Shown: in pieces, positions 34,045 to 43,755 of the stretch | Layout of the letters: each line of letters opens with the position of its first letter | Numbering within the stretch: position 1 is the stretch's first letter | From: Bacilli bacterium | Lineage (GTDB): Bacteria; Bacillota; Bacilli; Bacillales; Amphibacillaceae | Reading direction: 5' to 3' | Assembly: GCA_012518125.1 (NCBI GenBank) | Contig: JAAYTF010000123.1 | Coordinates: 1-46,120, forward strand | DNA: 46,120 nucleotides | The notes under the pieces: model-generated | What the model saw: the letters and a program-made list of their open reading frames with translations, nothing else | What the model was told of the DNA's origin: nothing | Databases searched by the model: none | Made by a program: the position numbers and the translations under genes

Positions 34045-34782
34045 ATGGTTATTATTGAACATTTGAAGGCAAATGATGTACCGTTGTTGCACGTTGCTAA
34101 GGAAACGGTCCGGAATGAGCCGCTTCCGACCGTCATCTATTATCATGGATTTAACGGGGAAAAAGAAAGCAGTTTGACGCTGGCATATAAAATTGCCGAA
34201 AAAGGTTTGCGCGTCATCTTGCCGGATGCTCCATTGCACGGCGAAAGGAACGGTTACCGGGACGAACCGATTGAACACGGCGCGACATTTTGGAACATCG
34301 TCTTAAAGGCGCTCGATGAGCTCGATGACGTAAAACGATTTTTGCAAGCGAATAATTACGTGGCGGAAGGCCGCATCGGACTTGGCGGGACTAGCATGGG
34401 TGGCATGATCACGTATGCAGCTTTGGCAAAATACGATTGGATCAAAGTGGCTGCGGTATTGATGGGGACGCCTCATTTGACGAAACGGGCGCAACTGACG
34501 CTGGACGGTGCGTCCGATGAACAAAACGCGCTTTTAGACAAAATAGCGGAAGTCGACATTTCGGAACGAATCGATGCGTTACATGGGCGGCCACTCTTTA
34601 TTTGGCACGGTGAAAAAGATCAAATCGTTCCGGTTCAAGATACGCGGGATTTTTATGCGCAATTGAAGGAGCGTGAACATGACGACGATAAACTCGTCTT
34701 TATCGAAGAGAAAGACCGCATCCACAACATTTCCAAATTTTCAATCAAGAAAACGGCCGAATGGTTTAAGGCAAAGTTGTAA
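34045..34782 (+). CDS. yitV: Alpha/beta hydrolase, YitV-type esterase
   Basis: The 245-residue protein has the nucleophile elbow GGTSMGG (Ser117), the catalytic Asp192 (WHGEKDQIVP) and His227 (DRIHNIS), forming a complete triad, plus the oxyanion HGFNG segment near residue 34. It belongs to the prolyl-oligopeptidase-like/acetyl-esterase group; the substrate is unknown. ATG 34045 (GTG 34042 is an alternative) follows GAGGG. yitW lies 62 bases downstream without an obvious terminator, matching the B. subtilis yitU-yitV-yitW arrangement. Confidence 0.9.
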   Translation: MVIIEHLKANDVPLLHVAKETVRNEPLPTVIYYHGFNGEKESSLTLAYKIAEKGLRVILPDAPLHGERNGYRDEPIEHGATFWNIVLKALDELDDVKRFLQANNYVAEGRIGLGGTSMGGMITYAALAKYDWIKVAAVLMGTPHLTKRAQLTLDGASDEQNALLDKIAEVDISERIDALHGRPLFIWHGEKDQIVPVQDTRDFYAQLKEREHDDDKLVFIEEKDRIHNISKFSIKKTAEWFKAKL

Positions 34783-34844
34783 TCATTTAAATATAAAATA
34801 AAATATGTTTAAATAATAAGTAGTAGCGAGAAGGAGGGTTATGC

Positions 34845-35156
34845 ATGGATGAATTGTTGAAAGAAAACATCATGGGTGCACTTGAAAACGTGATCGACCC
34901 GGAATTGGGCATAGATATCGTCAACTTAGGTTTAGTATATGACATTGACCTTGACGAAGACGGTGTATGTACGGTTACGATGACGTTGACGTCCATGGGC
35001 TGCCCGTTGGGAGCTCATATCGAGATGGACATCAAACGTGCTTTGTCCGATATTCCACAAGTGAAAGAGACGGTTGTCAATATCGTTTGGGATCCGCCAT
35101 GGAGCAAAGACCGCATGTCACGATATGCGAAAATCGCTCTAGGCATACCGGATTGA
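34845..35156 (+). CDS. yitW: MIP18/DUF59 family iron-sulfur assembly protein (SufT-like)
   Basis: The 103-residue protein is a single DUF59 domain: ENVIDPELGIDIVNLGLVYD, the reactive Cys53 in LTSMGCPLG, and NIVWDPPWSKDRMS at the end. The DPE-L-G-I and T-x-x-GC motifs are those of SufT, which helps maturation of Fe-S enzymes when demand is high. An AGGAGG site precedes ATG 34845. Two terminators follow in tandem. Confidence 0.94.
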   Translation: MDELLKENIMGALENVIDPELGIDIVNLGLVYDIDLDEDGVCTVTMTLTSMGCPLGAHIEMDIKRALSDIPQVKETVVNIVWDPPWSKDRMSRYAKIALGIPD

Positions 35157-35185
35157 TGCAAGCACAAGCATCTGCTTGCATGTTT
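35156..35185 (+). terminator. First terminator after yitW
   Basis: ATGCAAGCA and TGCTTGCAT form a 9-bp stem that begins at the yitW stop codon, followed by GTTTTC. Confidence 0.7.
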
Positions 35186-35199
35186 TCCCGAAAACGTAT

Positions 35200-35240
35200 A
35201 AATCCCTAGAGTAACAGAATGGCTACTCTAGGGATTTTTT
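35200..35240. terminator. Second, bidirectional terminator (yitW / yjzD)
   Basis: A 14-bp perfect stem, AAATCCCTAGAGTA (35200-35213) with TACTCTAGGGATTT (35224-35237), and a T run. It also faces the end of the minus-strand yjzD gene. Confidence 0.92.
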
Positions 35241-35280
35241 GTCGGTATGTTTGACTTTGGCATCAACCATTTATGTACAT

Positions 35281-35460
35281 TCAATTTTGCACTTTGTTTC
35301 GGTTCAATGCAAAATCAACAATCAGTAAGAAGACAAAGACGATTGCTGAAAACGCGATCGATTGATTCAAATCGAAAGGCTGCTCTCCCATTTTCGTCAA
35401 AACGTATGCTACCGCAGCACCAATTAAAATCGCCCAAATAGCAGTCACGATAATTCTCAC
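35281..35460 (-). CDS. yjzD: Small membrane protein YjzD (DUF2929)
   Basis: The 59-residue protein has two membrane helices (about residues 3-22, IVTAIWAILIGAAVAYVL, and 35-53, SIAFSAIVFVFLLIVDFAL) and a short basic tail. The MRIIVT-x-xW start is typical of DUF2929. GTG 35460 lies six bases from GAGGTGG; longer starts overlap that site. It diverges from fabHA as in B. subtilis. The function is unknown. Confidence 0.8.
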   Translation of the reverse strand: MRIIVTAIWAILIGAAVAYVLTKMGEQPFDLNQSIAFSAIVFVFLLIVDFALNRNKVQN

Positions 35461-35649
35461 GATTTCCACCTCGATTACAATTTTTCGCACAAAAATTCCA
35501 TATCCATTTTAACAAATTTGATTTAAAAGGAAAAGAAAAATAGTCAGGCAACTATATTTTGCCCGGACAAGTTTAATATAATTATGACTGCATAAGATGC
35601 ATTAAAAGGAAACTTTTTTTAAAAATTGTTAAAGTTCAATGATTTAAAC

Positions 35650-35694
35650 TTGCAAGAATGAAAAAAATAGCTTAATCTTATTACCAAGTCATAA
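35650..35694 (+). promoter_or_regulatory. Probable fabHA-fabF promoter with FapR operator
   Basis: TTGCAA (35650-35655), 17 bases, TAATCT (35673-35678), then the 17-bp site TTATTACCAAGTCATAA (35678-35694) over the expected start point. It matches the FapR consensus TTAGTACCTRNTACTAA at 13 of 17 positions. FapR represses fatty-acid genes until malonyl-CoA builds up. Confidence 0.6.
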
Positions 35695-35729
35695 TATTAG
35701 CTTTTAAAATGTTTAAGGAGATGTAAAGC

Positions 35730-36668
35730 ATGGGTGTTGGAATTTTAGGTCTCGGTCATTACTTGCCTGAAAGAGTCGTGACGAACAAAGAATTTGAAAA
35801 AATGGTCGATACGACGGACGAATGGATTCGTACACGCTCAGGCATTGAAGAGAGACGTTTTGCCAGGGACGATGAAGAGACGTCCGACATGGCTTATGAA
35901 GCGGCAAAATTGGCTTTGGAAGATGCGAATGTCAGCCCGGAAGAAATCGATATGATCATCGTCGCTACCGTGACGCAAGACATGCCGTTCCCATCGGTTG
36001 CAGCCATGCTTCAGGAACGTTTAGGCGCCAAACGGGCAGCCGCGATGGATTTGGCGGCCGCATGCGCCGGTTTCATGTATGGGATGATCACGGCAAAACA
36101 ATTCATCGAAACGAAGGCTTACGAAAAAATTTTGGTTGTCGGTGCGGACAAATTGTCAAAAATTCTTGATTTCACCGACCGCAATACGTGCGTCTTATTA
36201 AGCGACGGCGCCGGTGCTGCGGTAATGGGCGAAGTTTCGGAAGGAAGGGGCATCTTGTCTTTTGAACTCGGTGCAGACGGAAGCGGCGGCAAACATTTAA
36301 ACTTGAATGAAAAAGGTTATGTCGCGATGAACGGCCGCGAAGTGTTCAAATTTGCAGTGCGGCAAATGCCGCAGTCGACGATCAACGTCATTGAAAAAGC
36401 GGGCTTGATGAAAGAAGACGTTGATTTCCTCGTCCCACATCAAGCAAACATCCGCATCATGGAAGCGGCGCGGCAACGGCTCGGCATCAGCGAAGATAAA
36501 ATGGCAAAAACGATCCACAAGTATGGAAACAACTCGGCGGCATCGATTCCGATTGCGCTTTCTGAAGCGGTGAAAGAAGGAAAAATCAAAGATGACGATA
36601 TTTTGGTCCTCGTCGGTTTCGGCGGCGGGTTGACTTGGGGCGCGGTCGCGTTGAAATGGGGCAAATAG
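35730..36668 (+). CDS. fabHA: Beta-ketoacyl-ACP synthase III
   Basis: It starts fatty-acid synthesis by condensing acetyl- or branched acyl-CoA with malonyl-ACP. The 312-residue thiolase-fold enzyme has Cys112 (AACAGF), a histidine in VPHQANIRI and an asparagine in YGNNSAAS, the full Cys-His-Asn triad. Residues [17 protein letters not shown] near the N-terminus are also diagnostic. An AAGGAGATG leader precedes ATG 35730. fabF follows after about 140 bases with its own ribosome site and no terminator seen, matching the fabHA-fabF pair. Confidence 0.96.
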   Translation: MGVGILGLGHYLPERVVTNKEFEKMVDTTDEWIRTRSGIEERRFARDDEETSDMAYEAAKLALEDANVSPEEIDMIIVATVTQDMPFPSVAAMLQERLGAKRAAAMDLAAACAGFMYGMITAKQFIETKAYEKILVVGADKLSKILDFTDRNTCVLLSDGAGAAVMGEVSEGRGILSFELGADGSGGKHLNLNEKGYVAMNGREVFKFAVRQMPQSTINVIEKAGLMKEDVDFLVPHQANIRIMEAARQRLGISEDKMAKTIHKYGNNSAASIPIALSEAVKEGKIKDDDILVLVGFGGGLTWGAVALKWGK

Positions 36669-36808
36669 CTCGCCTATCCATGGAGGAACATTGAAACGAA
36701 CCATGATAACGGAAACAAATTTTTTGTACAAGACAGAAACAGTTTCAAAGTGATAAAATATTAGGTAAAGTTTTATTCGTATGTCGATTTTCACAAGGAG
36801 GAAAAATG

Positions 36809-38050
36809 ATGACGAAAAACAGAGTCGTTGTTACTGGAATCGGGGCGGTCACGCCTTTAGGAAACGACGCTCATACAACGTGGAAAAACATCATCAACAA
36901 TCAATCGGGAATCGATTACATAACCAAATTGGATAAAGACCAGTTCCCTGCAAAAGTGGCAGGGGAAGTGAAAGATTTCGATGCATCAAAGTTCATCGAT
37001 CGCAAAGAGATTCGAAAAATGGACCTGTTTACACAATATGCCGTAGCTTCTGCGATGATGGCGGTCGAAGATGCGAGTTTGAAAATTGACGAGACGAATG
37101 CCCACAGGGTTGGCGTTTGGATCGGAAGTGGCATCGGCGGCATGCAAGTTTATGAAGAGCAGACAAAACGATTTTTTGAAAAAGGATACCGCCGTGTCAG
37201 CCCATTTTTCGTGCCGATGTTGATTCCGGATATGGCGGCCGGCCAAGTGTCGATCCATCTTGGCGCTAAAGGGATCAACTCATGCACAGTGACGGCTTGC
37301 GCTTCCGGTGCCAACTCGATCGGCGACGCATTTAAAGTCATTCAACGCGGCGATGCGGACGTCATGATCACTGGTGGAACGGAGTCGCCAATTAATAATT
37401 TGGCGTTTGCCGGATTTTCCGCGATGAAAGCAATCACGTTCAACGATGATCCGAACACGGCGAGCCGCCCATTTGACAAAAACCGCGACGGCTTTGTCAT
37501 CGGTGAAGGGGCGGGCATTCTCGTCTTAGAATCGTTGGATCATGCGTTAAAGCGCGGTGCGAAAATTTATGCGGAAATCATCGGTTATGGCGCGAGCGGC
37601 GATGCTTACCATATTACGGCTCCGGCTGAGGATGGAAACGGCGCGGTCCGTGCGATGGAAATGGCGCTTAATGATGCAAACATCCGTCCGGAAGAAGTCG
37701 ATTACATCAATGCGCACGGCACGAGCACGGAAATGAACGACAAGATCGAAACGAAAGCGATCAAGCAAGTTTTCGGCGATCACGCTTACAAGTTGGCCGT
37801 TTCTTCCACGAAGTCGATGACTGGCCATCTGCTCGGGGGCGCTGGCGGCATCGAAGCGATCTTTACGGTGAAAGCGATCGAAGAAGACATCATGCCGGCA
37901 ACGATCAATTATGAGACTCCTGATGAAGAGTGCGATCTCGATTACGTCCCAAACGAAGCGCGAAGAGCGCCGGTCAATATAGCGATGAGCAACTCGTTCG
38001 GCTTCGGCGGGCATAACGCCACATTAGTCTTTAAAAAATACGAAGCGTAA
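36809..38050 (+). CDS. fabF: Beta-ketoacyl-ACP synthase II
   Basis: It elongates acyl-ACP with malonyl-ACP. The 413-residue protein has Cys164 ([10 protein letters not shown]), a histidine in [12 protein letters not shown] and one in [13 protein letters not shown], the Cys-His-His triad of KAS I/II. The final [11 protein letters not shown] is the usual C-terminal loop. ATG 36806 is four bases from AAGGAGG, and ATG 36809 seven, so I choose the latter. A strong terminator follows. It is probably controlled by the FapR site upstream of fabHA. Confidence 0.97.
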   Translation: MTKNRVVVTGIGAVTPLGNDAHTTWKNIINNQSGIDYITKLDKDQFPAKVAGEVKDFDASKFIDRKEIRKMDLFTQYAVASAMMAVEDASLKIDETNAHRVGVWIGSGIGGMQVYEEQTKRFFEKGYRRVSPFFVPMLIPDMAAGQVSIHLGAKGINSCTVTACASGANSIGDAFKVIQRGDADVMITGGTESPINNLAFAGFSAMKAITFNDDPNTASRPFDKNRDGFVIGEGAGILVLESLDHALKRGAKIYAEIIGYGASGDAYHITAPAEDGNGAVRAMEMALNDANIRPEEVDYINAHGTSTEMNDKIETKAIKQVFGDHAYKLAVSSTKSMTGHLLGGAGGIEAIFTVKAIEEDIMPATINYETPDEECDLDYVPNEARRAPVNIAMSNSFGFGGHNATLVFKKYEA

Positions 38051-38075
38051 ATAGTGGCAATACAAATTTATTGAG

Positions 38076-38112
38076 GTGCGGGACCGTATGTTCGGGTCCC
38101 GCGCTTTTTTTC
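38076..38112 (+). terminator. Terminator after fabF
   Basis: GCGGGACC (38078-38085) pairs with GGTCCCGC (38095-38102), followed by a run of seven T. Confidence 0.93.
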
Positions 38113-38388
38113 TCCTGTTCGGTTTCTTTGGCGTAAAGAAACATAATTTTTGATGCGGGTAGGAAGTGAATAGAAATCTTTTTTCAAAAATGGATGGCAA
38201 TTCTTTCTTCCTTCCTTATATTTGCTTTATTTTTTAAAACAAATCAACATCACTTGCTACTCAAATCCGTTCAAGGTGAGCGTAATACGTCCTAGAAAAT
38301 TGATATTTTGCCCGCTAACTTTATCAATACATACGATCCGGCTTGTCCTCATAAAATGAAAGAGATGGACAAGGTTTGGGGTGAAACG
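38113..38388. other. Intergenic stretch with no supported gene
   Basis: AT-rich sequence between the fabF terminator and the next start. A TTG at 38308 opens an in-frame extension of the downstream membrane protein but has no ribosome site. No RNA motif or repeat was recognised. Confidence 0.5.
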
Positions 38389-38601
38389 ATGGGCTTTGTC
38401 ATCTTATTTTTGATCGGTTTCGGCTTGGCGGTCGCTGGCGGCGTGACGATGATCATATATTTGAATCTTTTGTCGGCTGGCGTGACGTGGACGGAATATT
38501 TTTTGTTTGTAAGCGGCCGCGTGGAATGTTACTTTCTTCTCGTCGGTTTTGCCATGATGTACGTAGCGATTCAACGATATTATAAATCTGAAGAAAAATA
38601 A
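38389..38601 (+). CDS. Small two-helix membrane protein (70 aa)
   Basis: From ATG 38389 the product is MGFVILFLIGFGLAVAGGVT with a second helix near residues 37-58 (YFLFVSGRVECYFLLVGFAM) and a charged end (RYYKSEEK). A GGGGTGA site lies about five bases upstream. An upstream TTG at 38308 would add 27 polar residues, which I consider unlikely. The family is not recognised; conserved-looking glycine patterns in helix 1 suggest helix packing. It lies directly upstream of yjbA. Confidence 0.65.
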   Translation: MGFVILFLIGFGLAVAGGVTMIIYLNLLSAGVTWTEYFLFVSGRVECYFLLVGFAMMYVAIQRYYKSEEK

Positions 38602-38680
38602 TGCACCGCATCTAGTCGAATATTTTTGACCCAAATGGTCATAATGAATGACAAATAGTTTAATAAGTGAGGGGAAAAAG

Positions 38681-39442
38681 GTGCATTATTTATACGACAT
38701 TTGGGTGAATTGGTTCGATGGAGAAGCAGAAGGTTACAACGTTTGCCCGTACCATGAATGGAAGAGGACCGACAACATCGAAATGGTTGACCAAATTCCT
38801 GTCATCTACATAACGGAAGAACTTTACGATTATATTGAAAATGGGTTGCGTCAATTGCCGAAAGAACTATTAAACTTCATCCACAAAAAAAGTTACATAC
38901 GAAAAGGCTATTCAAGAAAAGTGCTCGAATACGCGGCCATCGTCACGGATGGACGGGGGATTTTGGCTTTTGACACGCTAGGTTACGACATCCCGCTTCG
39001 AAAAAGCCGACTCATTCCACGCCAAGAACGGCAAGTATATGAAATTTGCGAAAAAACGGACGTGATGCATTTTGACGTTCCCAAGCAGAAACCGATGGCT
39101 GAGACGGGCTGGAAGATTGAGCGACAGTACATGACCGGATTGACGCGGCGGGAAAGAGAGTTGAAGACGTTGTTGTTTGTTGGGCTCGAACAATTGAAAC
39201 GGACGAAAAATAAAAAGGAAATCAGTTACTGGTTATCGGAATGGGAAGGGACGAACACGTTATATGAAGTGAGCCACTTGACGATCGAAGAAGTTTGGGA
39301 GCGACTTTATAAGCAGTTGATCCATGGTTGGTCGGAAAAACATGAAGAATTTTTGCAACAATTGCTTCGCGGCAACCGGCTATTGGAAAAGTATTGGGAA
39401 AAAGCGCAAATGTTAAATAAAAATAAAGAAAATCAGAAATGA
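38681..39442 (+). CDS. yjbA: YjbA family protein (UPF0736)
   Basis: The 253-residue protein matches B. subtilis YjbA in size and landmarks: HYLYDIWVNWFDGEAEGYNVC at the start, KKSYIRKGYSRKVLEYAAIVTDGRGILAFDT, RKSRLIPRQERQVYE and GLTRRERELKTLLFVGLEQLK. It is soluble and its function is unknown. GTG 38681 fits the family N-terminus and has TGAGGGG with about six-base spacing; an earlier ATG at 38648 lies before that site. Its last eight codons are part of a long palindrome that acts as a terminator. Confidence 0.9.
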   Translation: MHYLYDIWVNWFDGEAEGYNVCPYHEWKRTDNIEMVDQIPVIYITEELYDYIENGLRQLPKELLNFIHKKSYIRKGYSRKVLEYAAIVTDGRGILAFDTLGYDIPLRKSRLIPRQERQVYEICEKTDVMHFDVPKQKPMAETGWKIERQYMTGLTRRERELKTLLFVGLEQLKRTKNKKEISYWLSEWEGTNTLYEVSHLTIEEVWERLYKQLIHGWSEKHEEFLQQLLRGNRLLEKYWEKAQMLNKNKENQK

Positions 39443-39466
39443 TCATTTCTGATTTTCTTTATTTTT
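39419..39466. terminator. 48-bp perfect palindrome, bidirectional terminator overlapping the yjbA end
   Basis: The 24-base arms 39419-39442 and 39443-39466 are exactly complementary around a GATC centre. The yjbA stop codon is at the centre. Ends are A-rich left and T-rich right, so it can stop both yjbA and the convergent trpS. Confidence 0.85.
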
Positions 39467-39473
39467 TGCGGTG

Positions 39474-41029
<1,556 letters not shown>

Positions 41030-41431
41030 ATGAACATGGTCACACTCTACACCTCGCCAAGTTGTACATCATGTCGAAAGGCTAAGGCTTGGTTGGAAGA
41101 GCACAATATCAGCTACAGAGAAAGAAACATTTTCTCTGAACCGTTGACATTAGAAGAAATAAAAGAAATTTTGCGCATGACTGAAGACGGGACGGACGAA
41201 ATCATTTCAACCAGATCGAAAGTGTACCAGAAACTGGACGTTGACATTGACCAACTGCCGTTGAAAGAACTTTTCGAGCTCATTCAAAAAAATCCGGGAT
41301 TGTTGAGAAGACCGATTATTCTTGATGAGAAACGTCTTCAAGTCGGATACAACGAAGATGAGATTCGTCGCTTCCTACCTAGAAAAGTTCGTACTTTCCA
41401 GTTGCGCGAAGCACAAAAAATGGTGAATTGA
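41030..41431 (+). CDS. spxA: Global redox regulator Spx (ArsC family)
   Basis: Spx binds the RNA polymerase alpha C-terminal domain, switching transcription under thiol stress. The product (133 aa, or 131 from ATG 41036) has the redox switch CTSC in [11 protein letters not shown], the RNAP-contact region [17 protein letters not shown], and the ClpXP-linked C-terminus [25 protein letters not shown] is five bases before ATG 41030 and 11 before ATG 41036 (the family start [10 protein letters not shown]), so either is possible. mecA, an adaptor known to target Spx, is the next gene. Confidence 0.96.
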   Translation: MNMVTLYTSPSCTSCRKAKAWLEEHNISYRERNIFSEPLTLEEIKEILRMTEDGTDEIISTRSKVYQKLDVDIDQLPLKELFELIQKNPGLLRRPIILDEKRLQVGYNEDEIRRFLPRKVRTFQLREAQKMVN

Positions 41432-41439
41432 ACATCCGG

Positions 41440-41480
41440 AAAATCGTAAACAGCAAGATGTTTACGATTTTTCTGTTTTT
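41440..41480 (+). terminator. Terminator after spxA
   Basis: AAATCGTAAACA (41441-41452) pairs with TGTTTACGATTT (41459-41470) around a 6-base loop, followed by a T run. Confidence 0.92.
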
Positions 41481-41752
41481 TTATGTTTTTTAAGAAAACT
41501 TTTTCATTTTACCTTTTTCCGAAATTGTAGTATCATCTACGTTAATAACATTTGTGCGGATATTGCTAAAACCAGAAATAATTAGTATATTATTACACAT
41601 ATATTAAAATGGTACACTTATATATGCAAACATGATAAAATAACATAAACAAAGGATATTTTTTTGGTAAATGATGTAAATTGCAGGAATCGTCCCCACA
41701 TCATTTCACCTGCCAAAACACTTCTGTATTTATAGAAGGGGGAGGTAAAGAA
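41481..41752. other. Leader region of mecA, no gene supported
   Basis: About 270 very AT-rich bases between the spxA terminator and the mecA start. A TTG-started upstream extension of mecA exists from 41681 but precedes the GGGGGAGG ribosome site. No RNA motif was recognised. Confidence 0.5.
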
Positions 41753-42418
41753 ATGGAAATAGAAAGAATCAATGAAAATACAGTGAAGTTTTACATCTCC
41801 TACGTCGATATCGAAAGTCGAGGCTTCGAACGCGAAGAGATATGGTACAATCGTGAACGAAGCGAACAATTATTTTGGCAAATGATGGACGAAGTGAACT
41901 ACAAGGAAGACTTCTCTGTAGAGGGGCCGTTATGGATTCAAGTGCAAGCCCTTGAAAAAGGCTTGGAAATCATTGTGACGAAAGCGCAAATTCCGAACGA
42001 AAATGCATTCGATGAGATAGATGAAATGGATGATTTAATCGACTTGACAATCACGGATAAAGTGAAAGACGAAATTGACGAAGATTTGGAAGACGACATC
42101 GATGATGATGAAATCGATGATTATGGAAACGTCACGATGGTAACACGCTTCGATGACTTTGAAAGCGTGATTCAGTTAAGCCGCTATTTCAAACAAACAT
42201 ATGAAGATTACGTTGATACGGCTTTATATTACTATGACGGTAAGTATCACTTATATATGGAAGTGCATACAAACCTTTACGATGTCCAAGAAGACATCTT
42301 CAGCCAAGTGTTGGAATACGGCGTCGATGTCGATATCACGTCACATGTGTTAGAGGAATACGGCAAAACGATCATCGAAAAAGATGTGTTCAACGAGATT
42401 CGCAAACATTTCCAATAA
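41753..42418 (+). CDS. mecA: Adaptor protein MecA
   Basis: MecA hands ComK, Spx and other substrates to the ClpC-ClpP protease, and so gates competence. The 221-residue protein has the N-terminal substrate domain (MEIERINENTVKFYISYVDI to about residue 80), a strongly acidic linker (about 100-125, DEIDEDLEDDIDDDEIDD), and the C-terminal ClpC-binding domain (VTRFDDFESVIQLSRYF, then DIFSQVLEYG). GGGGAGG precedes ATG 41753. A terminator follows. This is not the beta-lactam-resistance mecA. Confidence 0.96.
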   Translation: MEIERINENTVKFYISYVDIESRGFEREEIWYNRERSEQLFWQMMDEVNYKEDFSVEGPLWIQVQALEKGLEIIVTKAQIPNENAFDEIDEMDDLIDLTITDKVKDEIDEDLEDDIDDDEIDDYGNVTMVTRFDDFESVIQLSRYFKQTYEDYVDTALYYYDGKYHLYMEVHTNLYDVQEDIFSQVLEYGVDVDITSHVLEEYGKTIIEKDVFNEIRKHFQ

Positions 42419-42423
42419 TATAG

Positions 42424-42463
42424 AAAGGAAAGGCGTTCCAGAAGAATGCCTTTCCTTTTATTT
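42424..42463 (+). terminator. Terminator after mecA
   Basis: AAAGGAAAGGC (42424-42434) pairs with GCCTTTCCTTT (42448-42458), with GTTC/GAAT extending the stem in the loop, followed by TATTTAAT. The longer ATG for coiA at 42446 lies inside this hairpin. Confidence 0.85.
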
Positions 42464-42496
42464 AATATACAAGAGAAGGAGGCAAGATGTGTCCGA

Positions 42497-43681
42497 GTGC
42501 TGCAAGCGTTGAATGATCGTGGAAGACGAATCATCCCTTCCAATATGACGTTGAAGGAACTCGATGAATTGCGCAAAAAAACGTTTTATTGTCCAATTTG
42601 CAAAGAAAAAGTGATTTTCCGTCACGGACCCAAGGTCATCCCTCATTTTGCCCACCAGCGAACATCCACATGTACGGCCGCCAAAACGAACGAAAGCGTG
42701 ACCCATAAGCGGGCGAAACTCCAGCTTTTTCATTGGCTCCAAAAACAACAGTTCCCGGTTCAATTAGAAAAATATTTCCCGGCTATCAAGCAACGCTCCG
42801 ATGTATATGTCGAGGACAAACAGCGGAAACTGGCATTGGAATTTCAAAGCACGGTCATTCAAACGGACGATTTTCGCAGACGTTCAGAAGGCTATAAAGC
42901 GATCGGGTTAACCCCGGTTTGGCTCATCGATCGAAACTGTTTAAAGACGGTTCTCCCATTTACGTACCGCATTTCCTCACGATTTTTGCCGCTCATCGAA
43001 ACGTTTCCCGAACAAGAGCCGTCAAAATTGCTTTTTTATTCGGCTGAACAGAAACGATTGACGATATTGACGGATATACATTTTGTTACTGCAACAAAAT
43101 TAATCGCCTTTCCCCAAGACATCCCGCTTCATGAAGCATCACTCGACCATTTTTTCTTGAATCGTGCATTTCCCCCGTCAACGTTATTAAAACTTTGGCT
43201 AAAAGAAAAGCGCCATTTCCGGCTCGCTTCTTACCCGGTTTATAGACGTGAAAGGCAATTTCGCAAATGGCTTTATGAAAAAGGCTTTTACATCGAGCAA
43301 CTGCCAGCGGCGATCCACTTGCCGATCCGATTGCAGCATAAAATGAACGTCCCCATTTGGCAGTGGCAAACGAAACTCGTTTTGAACGTCCTCCACCCAT
43401 TGCCAATTGGAAATACGATTCATGTAAACCGTTGTGTGAACGTCTTATTGCCTTTCGTAAACGGAAAAGATCCAAACATCGCAAGAGAGGTTTTTAGAGA
43501 ATATATGAAACTTTTGACGGCGGGGAAATGGTTTAAGCGGAAGGACGATAACGTTTGGCTAAAGGTGAGGTATTTTCGCTTTTATCGTTACATCGAAGAA
43601 GCGGTAGCGGGCGATGAACGGTTCATGCGGCATTTGGCGCAGGAAATGATGAACGACGTTAAACGCAAATTGCATGAATAA
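42497..43681 (+). CDS. coiA: Competence protein CoiA
   Basis: CoiA is a nuclease-like protein needed for transformation and recombination of incoming DNA. The zinc-like pair CPIC plus HFAHQ (residues about 30-55) is followed by a PD-(D/E)xK-type core: Asp in RSDVYVED, Glu-x-Gln in LALEFQSTVIQ, and PVWLID. From GTG 42497 the protein starts (V)LQALNDRGRRI, the usual CoiA N-terminus (394 aa), but the AAGGAGG site is 14 bases away. ATG 42446 would add 17 residues and sits in the mecA terminator. The start is therefore uncertain. Confidence 0.87.
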   Translation: MLQALNDRGRRIIPSNMTLKELDELRKKTFYCPICKEKVIFRHGPKVIPHFAHQRTSTCTAAKTNESVTHKRAKLQLFHWLQKQQFPVQLEKYFPAIKQRSDVYVEDKQRKLALEFQSTVIQTDDFRRRSEGYKAIGLTPVWLIDRNCLKTVLPFTYRISSRFLPLIETFPEQEPSKLLFYSAEQKRLTILTDIHFVTATKLIAFPQDIPLHEASLDHFFLNRAFPPSTLLKLWLKEKRHFRLASYPVYRRERQFRKWLYEKGFYIEQLPAAIHLPIRLQHKMNVPIWQWQTKLVLNVLHPLPIGNTIHVNRCVNVLLPFVNGKDPNIAREVFREYMKLLTAGKWFKRKDDNVWLKVRYFRFYRYIEEAVAGDERFMRHLAQEMMNDVKRKLHE

Positions 43682-43755
43682 GGAAAACAAGGTGGAATGA
43701 TGGAACTCTTTTCGTTTATAATAATAGGAAAATGTGTGTTAAAGGAGGAACTTCC

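Noticed and set aside
41753-42418. mecA as methicillin-resistance gene
   Set aside because: The protein is the ClpC adaptor MecA with an acidic linker; it has no transpeptidase domain.
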